DNA of 64,000 nt from an uncultured Bacteroidales bacterium (GCA_900317125.1 ONFR01000003.1:62001-126000); one strand, 5' to 3'. Counted from the stretch's first letter, positions 34,880-45,929 are shown. Notes: generated from the letters alone by a model not told the origin. Numbers and translations: made by a program.

Positions 34880-36697
34880 TTAAATCATCACTATCATTTG
34901 CAGGGCTTCGTCGTAGATTTCCTGTTTGCGTGTAGAGGCGTCGCCCGGAGCAAATCGTGCCATATCGACCTGCTGGAGGGTGTGCAGGATGCGTGCCTGC
35001 TGCTCGTCAGGCACCTGCTTCTCGGCAAGGCACTGGCGGACGGTGTCGCTGCTAAGGCGGGAGAGCTCGATATTGTATTTGTCGGCAAGGCATCCCCAGA
35101 TGGCCTTGTAGATTTCTTCGTAGAAACGGTTGTCATTGTCGGTGTGGAGCAGTGCGGCGGCCGATTTGAGACGGCGGCGGGCCATCTTGGTGGCGCGGCG
35201 CAGGCGTACACCGGCGATGTCCTGCTGGCGAGCCTGGTTGCGGCGGCCTACGATGATGGCGGCAGCGGTGCCGGAAAGGATGAGCAGCAGCAGTGGCCAG
35301 AACCACCAGGGGGTGCTGTCGCGGCTGAGCAGGGGGGTGAGACGGGTATTTTGCGTGTGGATGTAGTTGATGTCGCTGTTGAGCAGTTTGACGTCACTCT
35401 TGTTGCTGGTGACGTTTTTCATGGATTTGGGGTCGCCTTTGTTGATGTGGACGGGGATGGCCTCGACTCGCTTGGTGACGTAGCGGCCTGTGTTGGGGTC
35501 GAAGAAGACAAAGGAGAAGGCGGGCAAGGTGTAGTCGCCTTGGTTGCGTGGAATGAGTACCCATTCGAAGGTGCGGCTGCCGCTGATACCGTTGCTGCTG
35601 CGGTTGATGTGGTCGTTGATTTGCGGGTCGTAGACTTCGAAGACTTTGGGGAATTCGATGGCGGGAGCGTCGATGAGCATGAGATTGCCGGCGCCGCTGA
35701 CGGTAAGACGGTAGGTGATGGCTTCGTTGGCACGGACTTCGCGGGTGTCGGTCTCGGCTTTGACGTTGAAGCTACCTACTGCCCCATTGAAACCTTTGGG
35801 GGCTTCGGGAAGGGGTTTGACATGGACGTTGATGTTGTTGGTGCGCAAGTGCTTTTCGACGGCTTGGGTGGGATTGAAGAAGGGGTCGTCGAAGAGATCC
35901 CAGATGGAGCCTGTGCGTTGGCGCTGGCGTTGCACGAGGGCAAGGACGTCGAGGTCGAGGGGCTCGATGGTCAGTTTGCCGCTTTCCTGAGCAAAGAGTG
36001 CTCCGCGCCGTATCTCGGCCACCATGTAGCGGCGGCCGTCGACGGTCTCTTCGTATTGGCGGACGGCACCGTCGCGGGTGATGTCTTCACTCCAGAAACC
36101 TTTGTTGCCGGGCAGTTTGTCGATCTGGTATTGGCTGAGCGATACTTGTGTGTAGATTTTATAGGTGAGGATGACTTGTTCGCCTTGGTAGGGGTTGTTT
36201 TTGCTGATGCTGGCACGCGCGAAGAGCGATTTGCTGTCGATGCTGCCCGACTGGGCGGGCTGTGCAGCGGACTGGCGGCGCTGCTGTCCACCGCCGTAGG
36301 CGTTTTGCTGCGGGGCCTGGGTGGAGCCTTTTTCCACCCGGATGGAGAAGCCTTGGCAGGTGACGCGTTTGCCGTCGACATTGCAGGAGGCGCTGCCGAT
36401 GTTGAAGGTGCCTTCGGCATCGGCCAGGATGATATAGGTGAAGCCTGTTGAGACATTGCGCGACATTTGCCCGTTGATGATGGTCATCCCCTGCTGGTGG
36501 GAGACCATGGGGCCTGAGAGGACGGAAAGCCCTTTGAAGGAGGGGCCGCGGAAGTCGCTGGCGCGGTCGTTGACTTCGTAACGGACCTCGAAACGGCTTC
36601 CTACATCCACCCGGCCGGGGGCACGTACGGTTAGTTCCTGCGCCGAAAGGGTGAGAAATGCTAAAAGATAGATGCTGAATGCTAATAGGTGTCTCAT
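34880..36697 (-). CDS. batD: BatD (oxygen-tolerance protein family)
   Basis: A 605-residue protein of the BatD family: signal (MRHLLAFSIYLLAFLTLSAQ), then repeated beta-sandwich domains. Landmarks are VGSRFEVRYEVNDRA near the start, KNNPYQGEQVILTYKIYT at about 180, and ANEAITYRLTVSGAGNLMLI at about 330. A membrane segment lies at about 470-490 (WFWPLLLLILSGTAAAIIVG) and a cytoplasmic helical tail follows. BatD probably forms the periplasmic part of the Bat complex. A Gln/Ser-rich patch (about 133-150) separates the first two domains. Confidence 0.93.
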   Translation of the reverse strand: MRHLLAFSIYLLAFLTLSAQELTVRAPGRVDVGSRFEVRYEVNDRASDFRGPSFKGLSVLSGPMVSHQQGMTIINGQMSRNVSTGFTYIILADAEGTFNIGSASCNVDGKRVTCQGFSIRVEKGSTQAPQQNAYGGGQQRRQSAAQPAQSGSIDSKSLFARASISKNNPYQGEQVILTYKIYTQVSLSQYQIDKLPGNKGFWSEDITRDGAVRQYEETVDGRRYMVAEIRRGALFAQESGKLTIEPLDLDVLALVQRQRQRTGSIWDLFDDPFFNPTQAVEKHLRTNNINVHVKPLPEAPKGFNGAVGSFNVKAETDTREVRANEAITYRLTVSGAGNLMLIDAPAIEFPKVFEVYDPQINDHINRSSNGISGSRTFEWVLIPRNQGDYTLPAFSFVFFDPNTGRYVTKRVEAIPVHINKGDPKSMKNVTSNKSDVKLLNSDINYIHTQNTRLTPLLSRDSTPWWFWPLLLLILSGTAAAIIVGRRNQARQQDIAGVRLRRATKMARRRLKSAAALLHTDNDNRFYEEIYKAIWGCLADKYNIELSRLSSDTVRQCLAEKQVPDEQQARILHTLQQVDMARFAPGDASTRKQEIYDEALQMIVMI

Positions 36698-36764
36698 ATT
36701 ATAATAGTAATAACTTAATGTATTGTCGTTTCACTGTTTCGCGTTAGGAGTGGGGAGTGGGTTG

Positions 36765-37568
36765 TTACCAATCTTTTTCGATGTTGCGGGGAACGCCGGC
36801 TTCCACTTTCTTGGCGTTTTCTTTCATGGTGTTTTTCTCGTTGTTCTTGACGGCTTCCAGCAGTCGCTCGGCATCTTGCTTTTTCTGTTGTTGCTGCTTT
36901 TGCTGTTGCTTTTGTTGCTTCTGCTGTTGCTGGTTGGGCTGTTGCTGCTGGTTCTGCTGCTGATTTTGTTGCTGCTGGTCTTGCTGTTTGTCCTGGCCGT
37001 TGTTGCCCTTGTCTTTGTTCTTGTCCTTTTGGTCTTTGTTGTCTTTGTTCTGGTCTTGTCCACCGCCTTGCTGCTGTTGCTGCTGTTGGGCCTGCTGCAG
37101 CATTTTCTTGGCGTAGGAAAGATTGTAGCGGGTGTCGTCGTTCTTGGGATTGAGCTTCAGGGCTTCTTGATAGTCGTTGACGGCTTGCTGGAACTGCTGC
37201 ATGCCTTCGCTGCGGTTCTCTTTCTGCAGGCCGGCTTTGAGGTAGCTGTTGCCACGGTTGTGAAGAATCTGGCTGCGTTTCTTTGCATCGAGGTCGGGCT
37301 GTTGGAGGGCGTGGCCAAAGTGGGTGGCGGCTTCGTCGTACTTCTTCTGGCGGTAGAGCGTGTTGCCCAGATTGTATTGTGCGCGGTAGGCGTTGCTGTC
37401 GCTGTGGAGGGCGCGCCGGTAGTTGACCTCGGCACGGTCGTAGTGCTGGGCCTTGTATTCGCGGTTGCCTTGGCGGGTCTCTTTGCGGACGGTCCTGTTC
37501 TGAGCCGACAACAATGCAGGCAGCAGGACGAGCAGCAGAAGGAGTGTGATATGTTTGAAGGGTTTCAT
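36765..37568 (-). CDS. batC: BatC: TPR protein with a Gln-rich tail
   Basis: A 267-residue exported protein: signal (MKPFKHITLLLLLVLLPALLSAQ), then three TPR units (about 28-155; e.g. AYRAQYNLGNTLYRQKKYDEA). From about 155 to 238 the chain is nearly all Gln, Lys, Asn and Asp, an exceptional low-complexity linker, before a short end ERLLEAVKNNEKNTMKENA. It fits the BatC role of a TPR scaffold in the Bat complex. The Leu-rich frame on the opposite strand is only the shadow of the Gln tract. Confidence 0.9.
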   Translation of the reverse strand: MKPFKHITLLLLLVLLPALLSAQNRTVRKETRQGNREYKAQHYDRAEVNYRRALHSDSNAYRAQYNLGNTLYRQKKYDEAATHFGHALQQPDLDAKKRSQILHNRGNSYLKAGLQKENRSEGMQQFQQAVNDYQEALKLNPKNDDTRYNLSYAKKMLQQAQQQQQQQGGGQDQNKDNKDQKDKNKDKGNNGQDKQQDQQQQNQQQNQQQQPNQQQQKQQKQQQKQQQQKKQDAERLLEAVKNNEKNTMKENAKKVEAGVPRNIEKDW

Positions 37569-37580
37569 CGTGCTTGGGGA

Positions 37581-38645
37581 TTAATTGGATTTGCGGTTAC
37601 GCAGTATTTTGTCGAGATTGATTTTCTTGTTGCGGCGTTCGAAGATGAGCAGCTCGGCGAGCAGGCAGACGATGGCTGCAACGAGTGGGTATTGGTAGCG
37701 GCTTTCGTATTCGGAGAACATGGCCTCGCCGTAGTGGTCTTTCTCTAGTCCTTCGATAAGGCGGACGATTTCCTGCACACCTGAGTTGATGTTAGTGGCA
37801 CGGACGTAGATGCCTTTGCCTGCGTGGGCTATGGAGGTGAGGGTGGCTTCGTCGAGGTGGGTGGTGACGGTGTTGCCGTTGATGTCGCGTTTATAGCCTA
37901 CGCGTAGGTTGCCGCGGTATTCGGGGATGGGTGTCCCCTCGGTAAGGCCCATGCCGATGGTGCAAACCAGTATGCCTTCGGAGGCAGCTTTGCGGGCGGC
38001 GGCCTGGGCGTCGTCTTCGAAGTTCTCGCCGTCGGAGATGACGATGATGGCGCGGCCTTGGTTCTTGACCCATTCACGGTCGGGGTCGCCGTAGCCGAAG
38101 GTCTCCATGGCTTTCTCGATGGCGTCGCCGATGGCGGTGCCCTGGGTGCTGATGAGCTTGCAGTCGATTTGGTCGAGGAAGAGCTTTACGGCGCTGTAGT
38201 CGTTGGTGAGGGGCATCTGCACATAGCTGCTACCGGCAAACACGACGAGGGCAATGCGGTCGCTGCCCAGGGCGGAGAGCAGGTTGTTGATGGTGCGCTT
38301 GCTGCGTTCCAGACGGTTGGGCTGGATGTCCTCGGCCATCATGCTGTTGGAGACGTCGAGACAGATGGCAATGTCGCTGCCGATGCGTTCACCTTTTACC
38401 ATTTTGCTGCCTTCCTGCGGGTTGGCCAAGGCAAGAATGAGGAAGGCGGCTCCCAACATGATGAGTCCGAATTTGAGGGAGGGACGCCAGCGGGAGGCAT
38501 CGGGAATGAGGCGGCCGAACATGTTGCGGTCGGCAAACTGGGCAAGACGCTCTTTGCCCCGCAGCAGGAGCCATATCCAGAGCCCTACGAAGAGGGGAAT
38601 GAGAAGCAGTGCCCAAAGTATTTGTGGATGTTCGAAATGTATCAC
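37581..38645 (-). CDS. batB: BatB: von Willebrand factor A membrane protein
   Basis: A 354-residue protein with the MIDAS metal-site motif ICLDVSNSMMAED, membrane segments near the N-terminus (LWALLLIPLFVGLWIWLLL) and at about 60-75, a VWA domain (about 90-290) and a C-terminal membrane segment. No ATG fits the family start; GTG 38645, opening (V)IHFEHPQILWAL, matches typical BatA/B N-termini. The longer frame to 38729 runs over the batA stop and is rejected. It lies 12 bp before batC. Confidence 0.9.
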   Translation of the reverse strand: MIHFEHPQILWALLLIPLFVGLWIWLLLRGKERLAQFADRNMFGRLIPDASRWRPSLKFGLIMLGAAFLILALANPQEGSKMVKGERIGSDIAICLDVSNSMMAEDIQPNRLERSKRTINNLLSALGSDRIALVVFAGSSYVQMPLTNDYSAVKLFLDQIDCKLISTQGTAIGDAIEKAMETFGYGDPDREWVKNQGRAIIVISDGENFEDDAQAAARKAASEGILVCTIGMGLTEGTPIPEYRGNLRVGYKRDINGNTVTTHLDEATLTSIAHAGKGIYVRATNINSGVQEIVRLIEGLEKDHYGEAMFSEYESRYQYPLVAAIVCLLAELLIFERRNKKINLDKILRNRKSN

Positions 38646-38673
38646 GTGTTTATTGTGTTTATTAGTTGATGTG

Positions 38674-39672
38674 TCAAGGAGTGCTACGGAAATAGAACAG
38701 GCCGAGCAGGATTTCGAGCAGGAGGGCAAGGGCAGCGAGAATCAGCCAGCCTTGGTACTCGTCTTTGGTCTGGGAGTATTGCGTGACATCGATCTTGCTC
38801 TTTTCCATCTTGTCTATCTGGTTGAAGATTTGCTGGAGGGATTTCTTGTTGGTGGCACGGAAGTATTGTCCGTCGTTGGTGGATTGTGCCATCTGGGTGA
38901 GCAGGTTTTCGTCGAGTTCGACGGGGACGTTCTGGTAGCGTTTGCGGCCAAAGGCATCGCGGAAGGGGTAGGGGGCAAGGCCTTTGGTGCCGACGCCGAT
39001 GGTATACAGGCGTATGTTGTAGAGCGCGGCAATCTCGGCGGCACTCTGCGGGTCGACAGCGCCTTGGTTGTTGATACCGTCGGTAAGGAGGATGATGACT
39101 TTGCTTTTGGCTTCGCTGTCTTTGATGCGGTTGATGGCGGTGGCAAGTCCGTCGCCGAGGGCGGTGCCGTCCTTGGTCATTCCGTCTTTGAGCCCGGAGA
39201 GCTGTTTGAGGAGTACGTTGTGGTCGATGGTGAGGGGGACCTGCGTGAATGCTTCGCCGGCAAAGACGACGAGGCCCATGCGGTCGCTTTTGCGTCCGTC
39301 GATGAAGTCGGCTGCCACTTTCTTGGCAGCTTCGAGCCTGTTGGGTTTGAAGTCTTCGGCCAACATGCTGCCGCTGACATCCATGGCCAGGACGATGTCG
39401 ATGCCTTCCACTTTCATCTCCTGACGGCTAAGCATGCGCTGGGGGCGTGCCAAAGCAACGATGATGGCTGCCACGGCAACCATGCGGAGGATGAAAAGCA
39501 GCGGGTATGCCCGCTGGCGGAAGGTTTTGCGCACCCCTTTGAACAGACTGATATTGGAGAATTGCAGGGCTGGCTTCTGCTTCCGGTAGCGCATGATGTA
39601 CCACACCGCCATCAGGGGGATGACTAGGAGCAGCAGGAGCAGATAGGGATGGGCGAAGGTGATGTTGTTCAT
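38674..39672 (-). CDS. batA: BatA: von Willebrand factor A membrane protein
   Basis: A 332-residue VWA protein opening NNITFAHPYLLLLLLVIPLM. The MIDAS motif is LAMDVSGSMLAED, followed by DFIDGRKSDRMGLVVFAG and the LTDGINNQG metal-site segment. Membrane segments lie at about 8-28, 55-75 and 305-325. Together with BatB it probably forms the integrin-like core of the Bat complex. Its start overlaps the end of the upstream accessory gene by 4 bp. Confidence 0.93.
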   Translation of the reverse strand: MNNITFAHPYLLLLLLVIPLMAVWYIMRYRKQKPALQFSNISLFKGVRKTFRQRAYPLLFILRMVAVAAIIVALARPQRMLSRQEMKVEGIDIVLAMDVSGSMLAEDFKPNRLEAAKKVAADFIDGRKSDRMGLVVFAGEAFTQVPLTIDHNVLLKQLSGLKDGMTKDGTALGDGLATAINRIKDSEAKSKVIILLTDGINNQGAVDPQSAAEIAALYNIRLYTIGVGTKGLAPYPFRDAFGRKRYQNVPVELDENLLTQMAQSTNDGQYFRATNKKSLQQIFNQIDKMEKSKIDVTQYSQTKDEYQGWLILAALALLLEILLGLFYFRSTP

Positions 39673-40610
39673 GATTCAGCAATGTTTGAGTCGGTTGATT
39701 GCCCCTCGTCGGTGTCGGATGACTCGGGTTTGGGGTTCAAGGCGGCGGTGTTCTTGATGAATTGTGTGGACTGGTTGAGTGCCATGTCGTGCTGATAGGG
39801 CTGGGGAGTGGATTTGGCAAACTTGACCATGTCGGCGGCTTGCAGTATCTGTCCTAATGCCATGGCGTTCTCTTCAGTGTAGACAGGAGCGTGGCGGAAT
39901 GCCTCGATGGTTTGGCCGGAGGTCATCTCGGTGGAGGGGATGCTGTAGGATTCCTCGAGGTATTCACGAACCGTGTCGGTCAGCTCGGTGTAGTATTCCT
40001 TCACCATGCCTTGTTGCCACAGTTGCCGTTGCCTCAAGGATTCGAGACGCTGAAGGGCGCGGGTGTCGGGCGGCAGCGGAGGGGCTTGTGGCAGGCTGAT
40101 GAGCGGTTTGCGACTTTTGACGCGAATGAAAATGAAGACTGCCAAAGCCACTACTGCCCAGAAGGCCCAGAAGCAGAGGACGGCGCGTGCTATCTCGCCG
40201 AAGGTGTAGGGCTGCTTCATGATGTCGGCGATGTCGCGGATGTTGGCAGTGGTGGTGTCGACATTTGAAACGTCGTTCACTGTCAGCATAACGGAGTCGG
40301 AACCTATGTGCAGCCAGTGCTCGCCGGGCTCGAAGCTTGTGAGGGCGGTGTAGAGGGTGCCGTCGGTGGTGTCCATCCACTGTCTGACGGCAACGATGTC
40401 GTTGTTGGTCAAGTCGTCGAGTGATGGGTAAACGGGAGTCTTGGCGATAGAAAGCACTGTCTGGTCGCCAAGCATGATGCTGGTGCTGTCCAATCGGAAC
40501 CGGTATTGCGGCAGGGAGGCGTCAGGGTCGGCCTCCTGTGCCACGGCACGGGTTCCCATTGTTGCAAGGCAGCATAACAATATGATGAATAGTCGTCTCG
40601 AATTATACAT
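39669..40610 (-). CDS. Bat operon accessory membrane protein (between DUF58 and BatA)
   Basis: A 313-residue protein: signal (MYNSRRLFIILLCCLATMG ... VAQ), a beta-rich periplasmic domain (about 30-125), one membrane segment (about 145-165, LCFWAFWAVVALAVFIFI) and a cytoplasmic helical region with RQLWQQGMVKEYYTELTDTV and LEESYSIPSTEMTSGQTI. This arrangement and position match the DUF4381-like genes found between DUF58 and VWA genes in Bacteroidota Bat operons. It overlaps batA by 4 bp. No catalytic motif is seen. Confidence 0.83.
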   Translation of the reverse strand: MYNSRRLFIILLCCLATMGTRAVAQEADPDASLPQYRFRLDSTSIMLGDQTVLSIAKTPVYPSLDDLTNNDIVAVRQWMDTTDGTLYTALTSFEPGEHWLHIGSDSVMLTVNDVSNVDTTTANIRDIADIMKQPYTFGEIARAVLCFWAFWAVVALAVFIFIRVKSRKPLISLPQAPPLPPDTRALQRLESLRQRQLWQQGMVKEYYTELTDTVREYLEESYSIPSTEMTSGQTIEAFRHAPVYTEENAMALGQILQAADMVKFAKSTPQPYQHDMALNQSTQFIKNTAALNPKPESSDTDEGQSTDSNIAES

Positions 40611-40658
40611 GTTTCAACCTATCGTTTTTCAAGTGCGCGTGAGGGTGGTGTTCCTTGA

Positions 40659-41543
40659 TTATCTGTTTCCGGGTCTTGAACGGCGTTCGAATAGTTTCTT
40701 TAGCTCTTTGACGTAGTCCTCGCCGGTGTAGAGGATGGTTCTGTCGATACCGTATTTCCGGAGCGATTCCTCCACTTTGTTGACATGGTCGGTGTAGCGC
40801 GATTCGAAATCGTGTTGCACCGAGGGGTCGGCGGTGTCGATCCAGATGGTTTCGTCGGTCTCGGGGTCGTAGAATTTAGCCAGCCCGAGGTCGGGAAGAT
40901 GCTCCTCTTTCTCGTCGGCGATGCGGATGGCCACGAGGTCGTGTTTGTTGGAGGCAATCTTCAAGGCATCGGTGTAGCCGTCGTCGTAGAAGTCACTAAG
41001 CAGGAATGCGGTACAGCGTTTCTTGATGACATTGGAGAAGTAGCCCAGTGCCTGTGCGAGGTTGGTGCCGTTGCTTTCGGGACGGAATGTGATCAATTCG
41101 CGGATGATTCGCAGGATGTGGCTGCTGCCCTTTTTGGGAGGGATGAATTTCTCTATTCTGTCGCTGAAGAGGATGACGCCAACCTTGTCGTTGTTTTGGA
41201 TGGCACTGAAAGCCAGTGTGGCGGCCACTTCGGCCACCAGCTCTTCCTTGAACTGGTGATGGGTGCCGAAACGGTTGGATCCGCTCACGTCAACCAGCAG
41301 CATGACCGTCATCTCGCGCTCCTCTTCAAATATCTTGACATAAGGGTGGTGCAGACGGGCGGTCACGTTCCAGTCGATGCTTCGGATATCGTCGCCGTAC
41401 TGATACTCGCGCACTTCGCTGAATGCCATGCCGCGCCCTTTGAAGGCACTATGGTATTCGCCCGAAAACAGTTGCCGGGAAAGCCCGCGGGCTTTGATTT
41501 CTATTTTGCGGACTTTTTTTAATATATCGTTGTTCTGTTCCAC
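40659..41543 (-). CDS. DUF58 domain protein of the Bat/MoxR operon
   Basis: A 294-residue cytosolic protein. The DUF58 hallmark YGDDIRSIDWNVTARLHHPYVK lies at about 50-70, followed by a VWA-like fold with LLVDVSGSNRFGT. This family always partners MoxR ATPases and VWA proteins. It is 49 bp upstream of the accessory gene and 68 bp downstream of moxR. Confidence 0.92.
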   Translation of the reverse strand: MEQNNDILKKVRKIEIKARGLSRQLFSGEYHSAFKGRGMAFSEVREYQYGDDIRSIDWNVTARLHHPYVKIFEEEREMTVMLLVDVSGSNRFGTHHQFKEELVAEVAATLAFSAIQNNDKVGVILFSDRIEKFIPPKKGSSHILRIIRELITFRPESNGTNLAQALGYFSNVIKKRCTAFLLSDFYDDGYTDALKIASNKHDLVAIRIADEKEEHLPDLGLAKFYDPETDETIWIDTADPSVQHDFESRYTDHVNKVEESLRKYGIDRTILYTGEDYVKELKKLFERRSRPGNR

Positions 41544-41610
41544 TGGAAGTAATAAACAGTTGTACGTCTATTAATAATGATAATGAACTGGAGGGAGCCG
41601 GTGCTGCCGG

Positions 41611-42606
<996 letters not shown>

Positions 42607-42823
42607 ATATAATATTGTTATTTATGTCGTTTGCTATCTTGACGGGTAGGATTGTTCGGCTTTGCGTGAGTCGGTAAGCATGCTGTTACCATTGTCCCAC
42701 AAAAAGGTGTCTGCTTCGTCATTTTTTTCGGTTTGATAACGTCCCCCCAACTCATTTATTGCCGAAAAAACACTTTTTTTTGTTTTTTTAGCACGAAAAG
42801 CATGCTATTATCGAAAAAAAATG

Positions 42824-42831
42824 TATCTTTG
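42824..42831 (+). promoter_or_regulatory. -7 promoter box for the 42885 gene
   Basis: TATCTTTG fits TAnnTTTG, 53 bp before ATG 42885. The gap also contains a long T-rich tract (42770-42790). Confidence 0.55.
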
Positions 42832-42884
42832 CTAATTAAAATACTTGAATGAAAATTAAATATCTAATTAAATATTAAAATCTT

Positions 42885-45800
42885 ATGAAAAGTAGAAAAG
42901 TACTTCTCGGCTTGATTGTGGGATTCTGTGTCTGTCTTGCAGGCACTGCAACTGCCCAAACAGCAAATTTTCAAAGTAACAAATTGGTTGAGATTGGACC
43001 CGACAATATCGGCGGTCGTGTGACATCTGTCGTTGCCGTCAATAGCGGTCTCCAGCAAGACCGTTCCAATGCCTTGTATGCCGGTGCAGCTTCTGGCGGT
43101 CTGTATATTCGTCACTTCAATGACGAGTACTGGCACTATCTTCCTTGCTATGTCGATGGCAAAGAACTTACACTTCCCATCAGCTGCATGGCTCGTGTAA
43201 ACGACAGCCTTATACTTATTGGTACAGGCGAGAGCTATTACAACAAGGCCTCCAATGCCAGTAAGATGGCTGCCATGGGTCGCGGTCTCTTCCTTTTCAA
43301 CATCAAGTCCGCTTCCTTTACCCGTCTCAATCAGACAAACCCCAACAATGATCTGGATGCCAATTTCGCATCTGTGAACCAGATCGCTTTAATGAACGCT
43401 CAAGGGTCCGCATACATCTACATTGCCACTCCCAAAGGCCTCTTCCGCTGGGTTATCGCTCAGCAAAGCGACTGGACTAAGGCTCCTCAGTCTGTTTTCC
43501 AGGGTGATGTCCGCTCCATTGTGGTCTCCAAGCAGTTCAATCGCGCCTTCTTCTCATGCAAGGGCGGTGTGTACAAAATCAGCGATGTTATCAATGGCGA
43601 AGCTCCTGTCAACATCACTGGCAGCTGCGAAGGTTTCGGTACCAAGACCAGATATATCGACCTCGCTCTTGCTCCCTCCGACGAGAGCTATCTGTATGCC
43701 ATGGCCAGCGATGCCAACGGTTTGATGAGAGGTCTCTATCTCACCCGCAACACCAACTCCTGGCTTCTTCTCTCTACCTCCACAGTGACCCCGTTCACCA
43801 GTGCCGCCACTGCCAAAACTTCCGGTGCTCTCGCTGTCAGCCCCATCGACCCCGCCGAGGTCTACATTGCCGGCGCCAATCTTTGGAAGGGCAAAGGCTA
43901 TGTCGAGAACTCCCCCTATCAGTGGACGGTTCTCTCCTCCAACGAGATTGAACTCAACTTTGGCGACTACATGTCGTACGTCTATTCCAATGCAGCATTC
44001 CTGCACTCGGGTGTCCAGGAAATCACTCCTTTTGTTGTATGGGATGAAGATGCCAACCGGATGAACGAGACCTTTGTCATCGCCACCGACGGCGGTGTCT
44101 ACACCACAAACTCTCAACGCGCAGGTTTTGTCAACTACAACAGAGGTCTGAACAATGTCCAGATTAATGGTATCGCTGTTTCCCCCGACGGTTCCATCAT
44201 CAGCGGTGCCAACAGCAATGCCTGCCCCTTCATCGAGGGTCGTGTTACCCATAACGGCGGTGTCAACGATTCCACATGGTATGACAACAGCCGCACCAAC
44301 ATGAACCACATGGCCAATGTCCTTTGGAAGGGTAACGGTGGTAAAGTGGCCGCTTCGCGTTTCATGCAGTATCTTCCCTTCGTTCGCCGCAACATCTTTG
44401 TCTCTTCGGCCAACGCTTCTATCGGCCGTGCCTTTGCCGACTATTCCAACTATACCAACACCCAGACTTGGACTTCCGACAATGCCTTCATGTCCGACCT
44501 TGTCGAGGGTGGCCCCGCCATCGGTCAGATTTACATGTGGGAGACTGACAAGAATCCCGCTAACGACAGCCTGACATTTGTCATCGATACCCTCAGCTTC
44601 ATCCGTCGTAACGGTGTGCGTCACGACCTCTCGCACAACTTCCGCATCCAGGCTGGCGACTCCATGATGATTATTTCGCCCGCTCATGCCTCCTATCCCT
44701 TCTACCACGTCTTCGACCATTCCTTCATCGTTCGTGACGAACTCACCCAGCGCGCACGCATACCCTTTGCCAGCCGTATGTTGGCCGTCACTGTCGAGAG
44801 CGGTTTCCCCAACAATACCAATGTCTCCTACTGCTGGTTCCCCAACGATTTCCGTAAGGTCTTCGACGAAACCAACGAAACTCGTTTCTGGAGCCATCTC
44901 TACGGTGTCAACGGTGTTGCCAACCCCCACATCTATGTCCGTTACACTGCCCTGTCAAACGATGGCGATTGCGCCTTCATCGTTGTTGAAAACGATACCC
45001 TCAAGCAGTCCTTCATCGTCCGTGTGCACGGCCTCAACAGCGCCAACTATAATCTGAATGTCGCTCAGATTCGCGACAACTTCAATTATAAGATCAACAA
45101 CCGTATCACCACCATCGATACCATGATGGTTGACGCCAATGGCTTCTTCTTCGGCCGCCGCATCTCTTCCATCAATGTCGATCCCCGCGAAGGCAGAGAC
45201 TGCATCGTCCTCACTTTCGATGGCCTGAACAACGACAACCCCGATGTCGCTTACATCAACAACGCCACCACCGACAACTATCAGATCACCTACGCCACCC
45301 TTCCTGGCAATGTCCCCGCTTACAGCGCCATGGTGGAATGCACCAAGGGTGAAGTCTATGTGGGCACCGAAGAGGGCGTATACAAAAACGGTGGCGTCGG
45401 CCAGAACAACTGGACTGAATACGGCGATTTCCGCGGCGTTCCTGTCACCTCCATGTACCAGGTCACTTACGACTATCCCGTCATCAAGCATATCGGCCAC
45501 GAAGGTGTGAGCGAGGTGCTCTATGTCTACCCCCGCACCAAGTGGAGCAAAGCCATGTATTTCGGCACCTACGGCCGTGGTATTTTCATGGATAGCAGCT
45601 ATGTCGTCGACCACAGCAACGAGATTGTTCCTCCCGATGTCTATCTCGGCATCCCCTCTGTGGTGTCCAATGGCCAGAACGCAGTCCGCTTCTATCCCAA
45701 CCCTGCCGTCGACCGTGCCACCATGGAACTCACCGTTGCCAATGCCGGCAAAGCCACGGTCTATATCTATGACCTCAGCGGCAAGGTGGTCTACACCGAG

Positions 45801-45929
45801 AACCTTGGCACCCTCGCCGAAGGCGTCTACACCCACACCGTCGATTGCCAGTCACTGCCCTATGGCATGTATCTTGTCAACGTCGTTGTCGGAAGCCAGA
45901 AAGCCACTTCGAAATTAATTGTAAGATAA
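42885..45929 (+). CDS. Large T9SS-exported protein, probable beta-propeller
   Basis: A 1014-residue secreted protein with a signal peptide (MKSRKVLLGLIVGFCVCLAG ... ATAQ). It opens VEIGPDNIGGRVTSVVAV and LYAGAASGGLYI, and later has FVIATDGGVYTTNS and VYVGTEEGVYKNGG; these resemble blades of sialidase/VPS10-type beta-propellers. A T9SS type A sorting domain closes it (FYPNPAVDRATMEL ... YIYDLSGKVVY ... MYLVNVVV ... SKLIVR). No catalytic residues of a sialidase can be assigned. Codon use is strongly biased to C-ending codons (ttc, acc, gtc), hinting at high expression. It ends at a strong terminator. Confidence 0.82.
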   Translation: MKSRKVLLGLIVGFCVCLAGTATAQTANFQSNKLVEIGPDNIGGRVTSVVAVNSGLQQDRSNALYAGAASGGLYIRHFNDEYWHYLPCYVDGKELTLPISCMARVNDSLILIGTGESYYNKASNASKMAAMGRGLFLFNIKSASFTRLNQTNPNNDLDANFASVNQIALMNAQGSAYIYIATPKGLFRWVIAQQSDWTKAPQSVFQGDVRSIVVSKQFNRAFFSCKGGVYKISDVINGEAPVNITGSCEGFGTKTRYIDLALAPSDESYLYAMASDANGLMRGLYLTRNTNSWLLLSTSTVTPFTSAATAKTSGALAVSPIDPAEVYIAGANLWKGKGYVENSPYQWTVLSSNEIELNFGDYMSYVYSNAAFLHSGVQEITPFVVWDEDANRMNETFVIATDGGVYTTNSQRAGFVNYNRGLNNVQINGIAVSPDGSIISGANSNACPFIEGRVTHNGGVNDSTWYDNSRTNMNHMANVLWKGNGGKVAASRFMQYLPFVRRNIFVSSANASIGRAFADYSNYTNTQTWTSDNAFMSDLVEGGPAIGQIYMWETDKNPANDSLTFVIDTLSFIRRNGVRHDLSHNFRIQAGDSMMIISPAHASYPFYHVFDHSFIVRDELTQRARIPFASRMLAVTVESGFPNNTNVSYCWFPNDFRKVFDETNETRFWSHLYGVNGVANPHIYVRYTALSNDGDCAFIVVENDTLKQSFIVRVHGLNSANYNLNVAQIRDNFNYKINNRITTIDTMMVDANGFFFGRRISSINVDPREGRDCIVLTFDGLNNDNPDVAYINNATTDNYQITYATLPGNVPAYSAMVECTKGEVYVGTEEGVYKNGGVGQNNWTEYGDFRGVPVTSMYQVTYDYPVIKHIGHEGVSEVLYVYPRTKWSKAMYFGTYGRGIFMDSSYVVDHSNEIVPPDVYLGIPSVVSNGQNAVRFYPNPAVDRATMELTVANAGKATVYIYDLSGKVVYTENLGTLAEGVYTHTVDCQSLPYGMYLVNVVVGSQKATSKLIVR

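Noticed and set aside
34865..36451. Long plus-strand open frames opposite the Bat operon (also 30300-31826 and 32354-34069)
   Set aside because: They are antisense to batD, the caspase-fold gene and the WG-repeat gene, with biased composition and no recognisable domain.
36723..37748. Leu-rich plus-strand frame of 341 codons
   Set aside because: It is the complement of the Gln-rich batC tract (CAG/CAA read as CTG/TTG).
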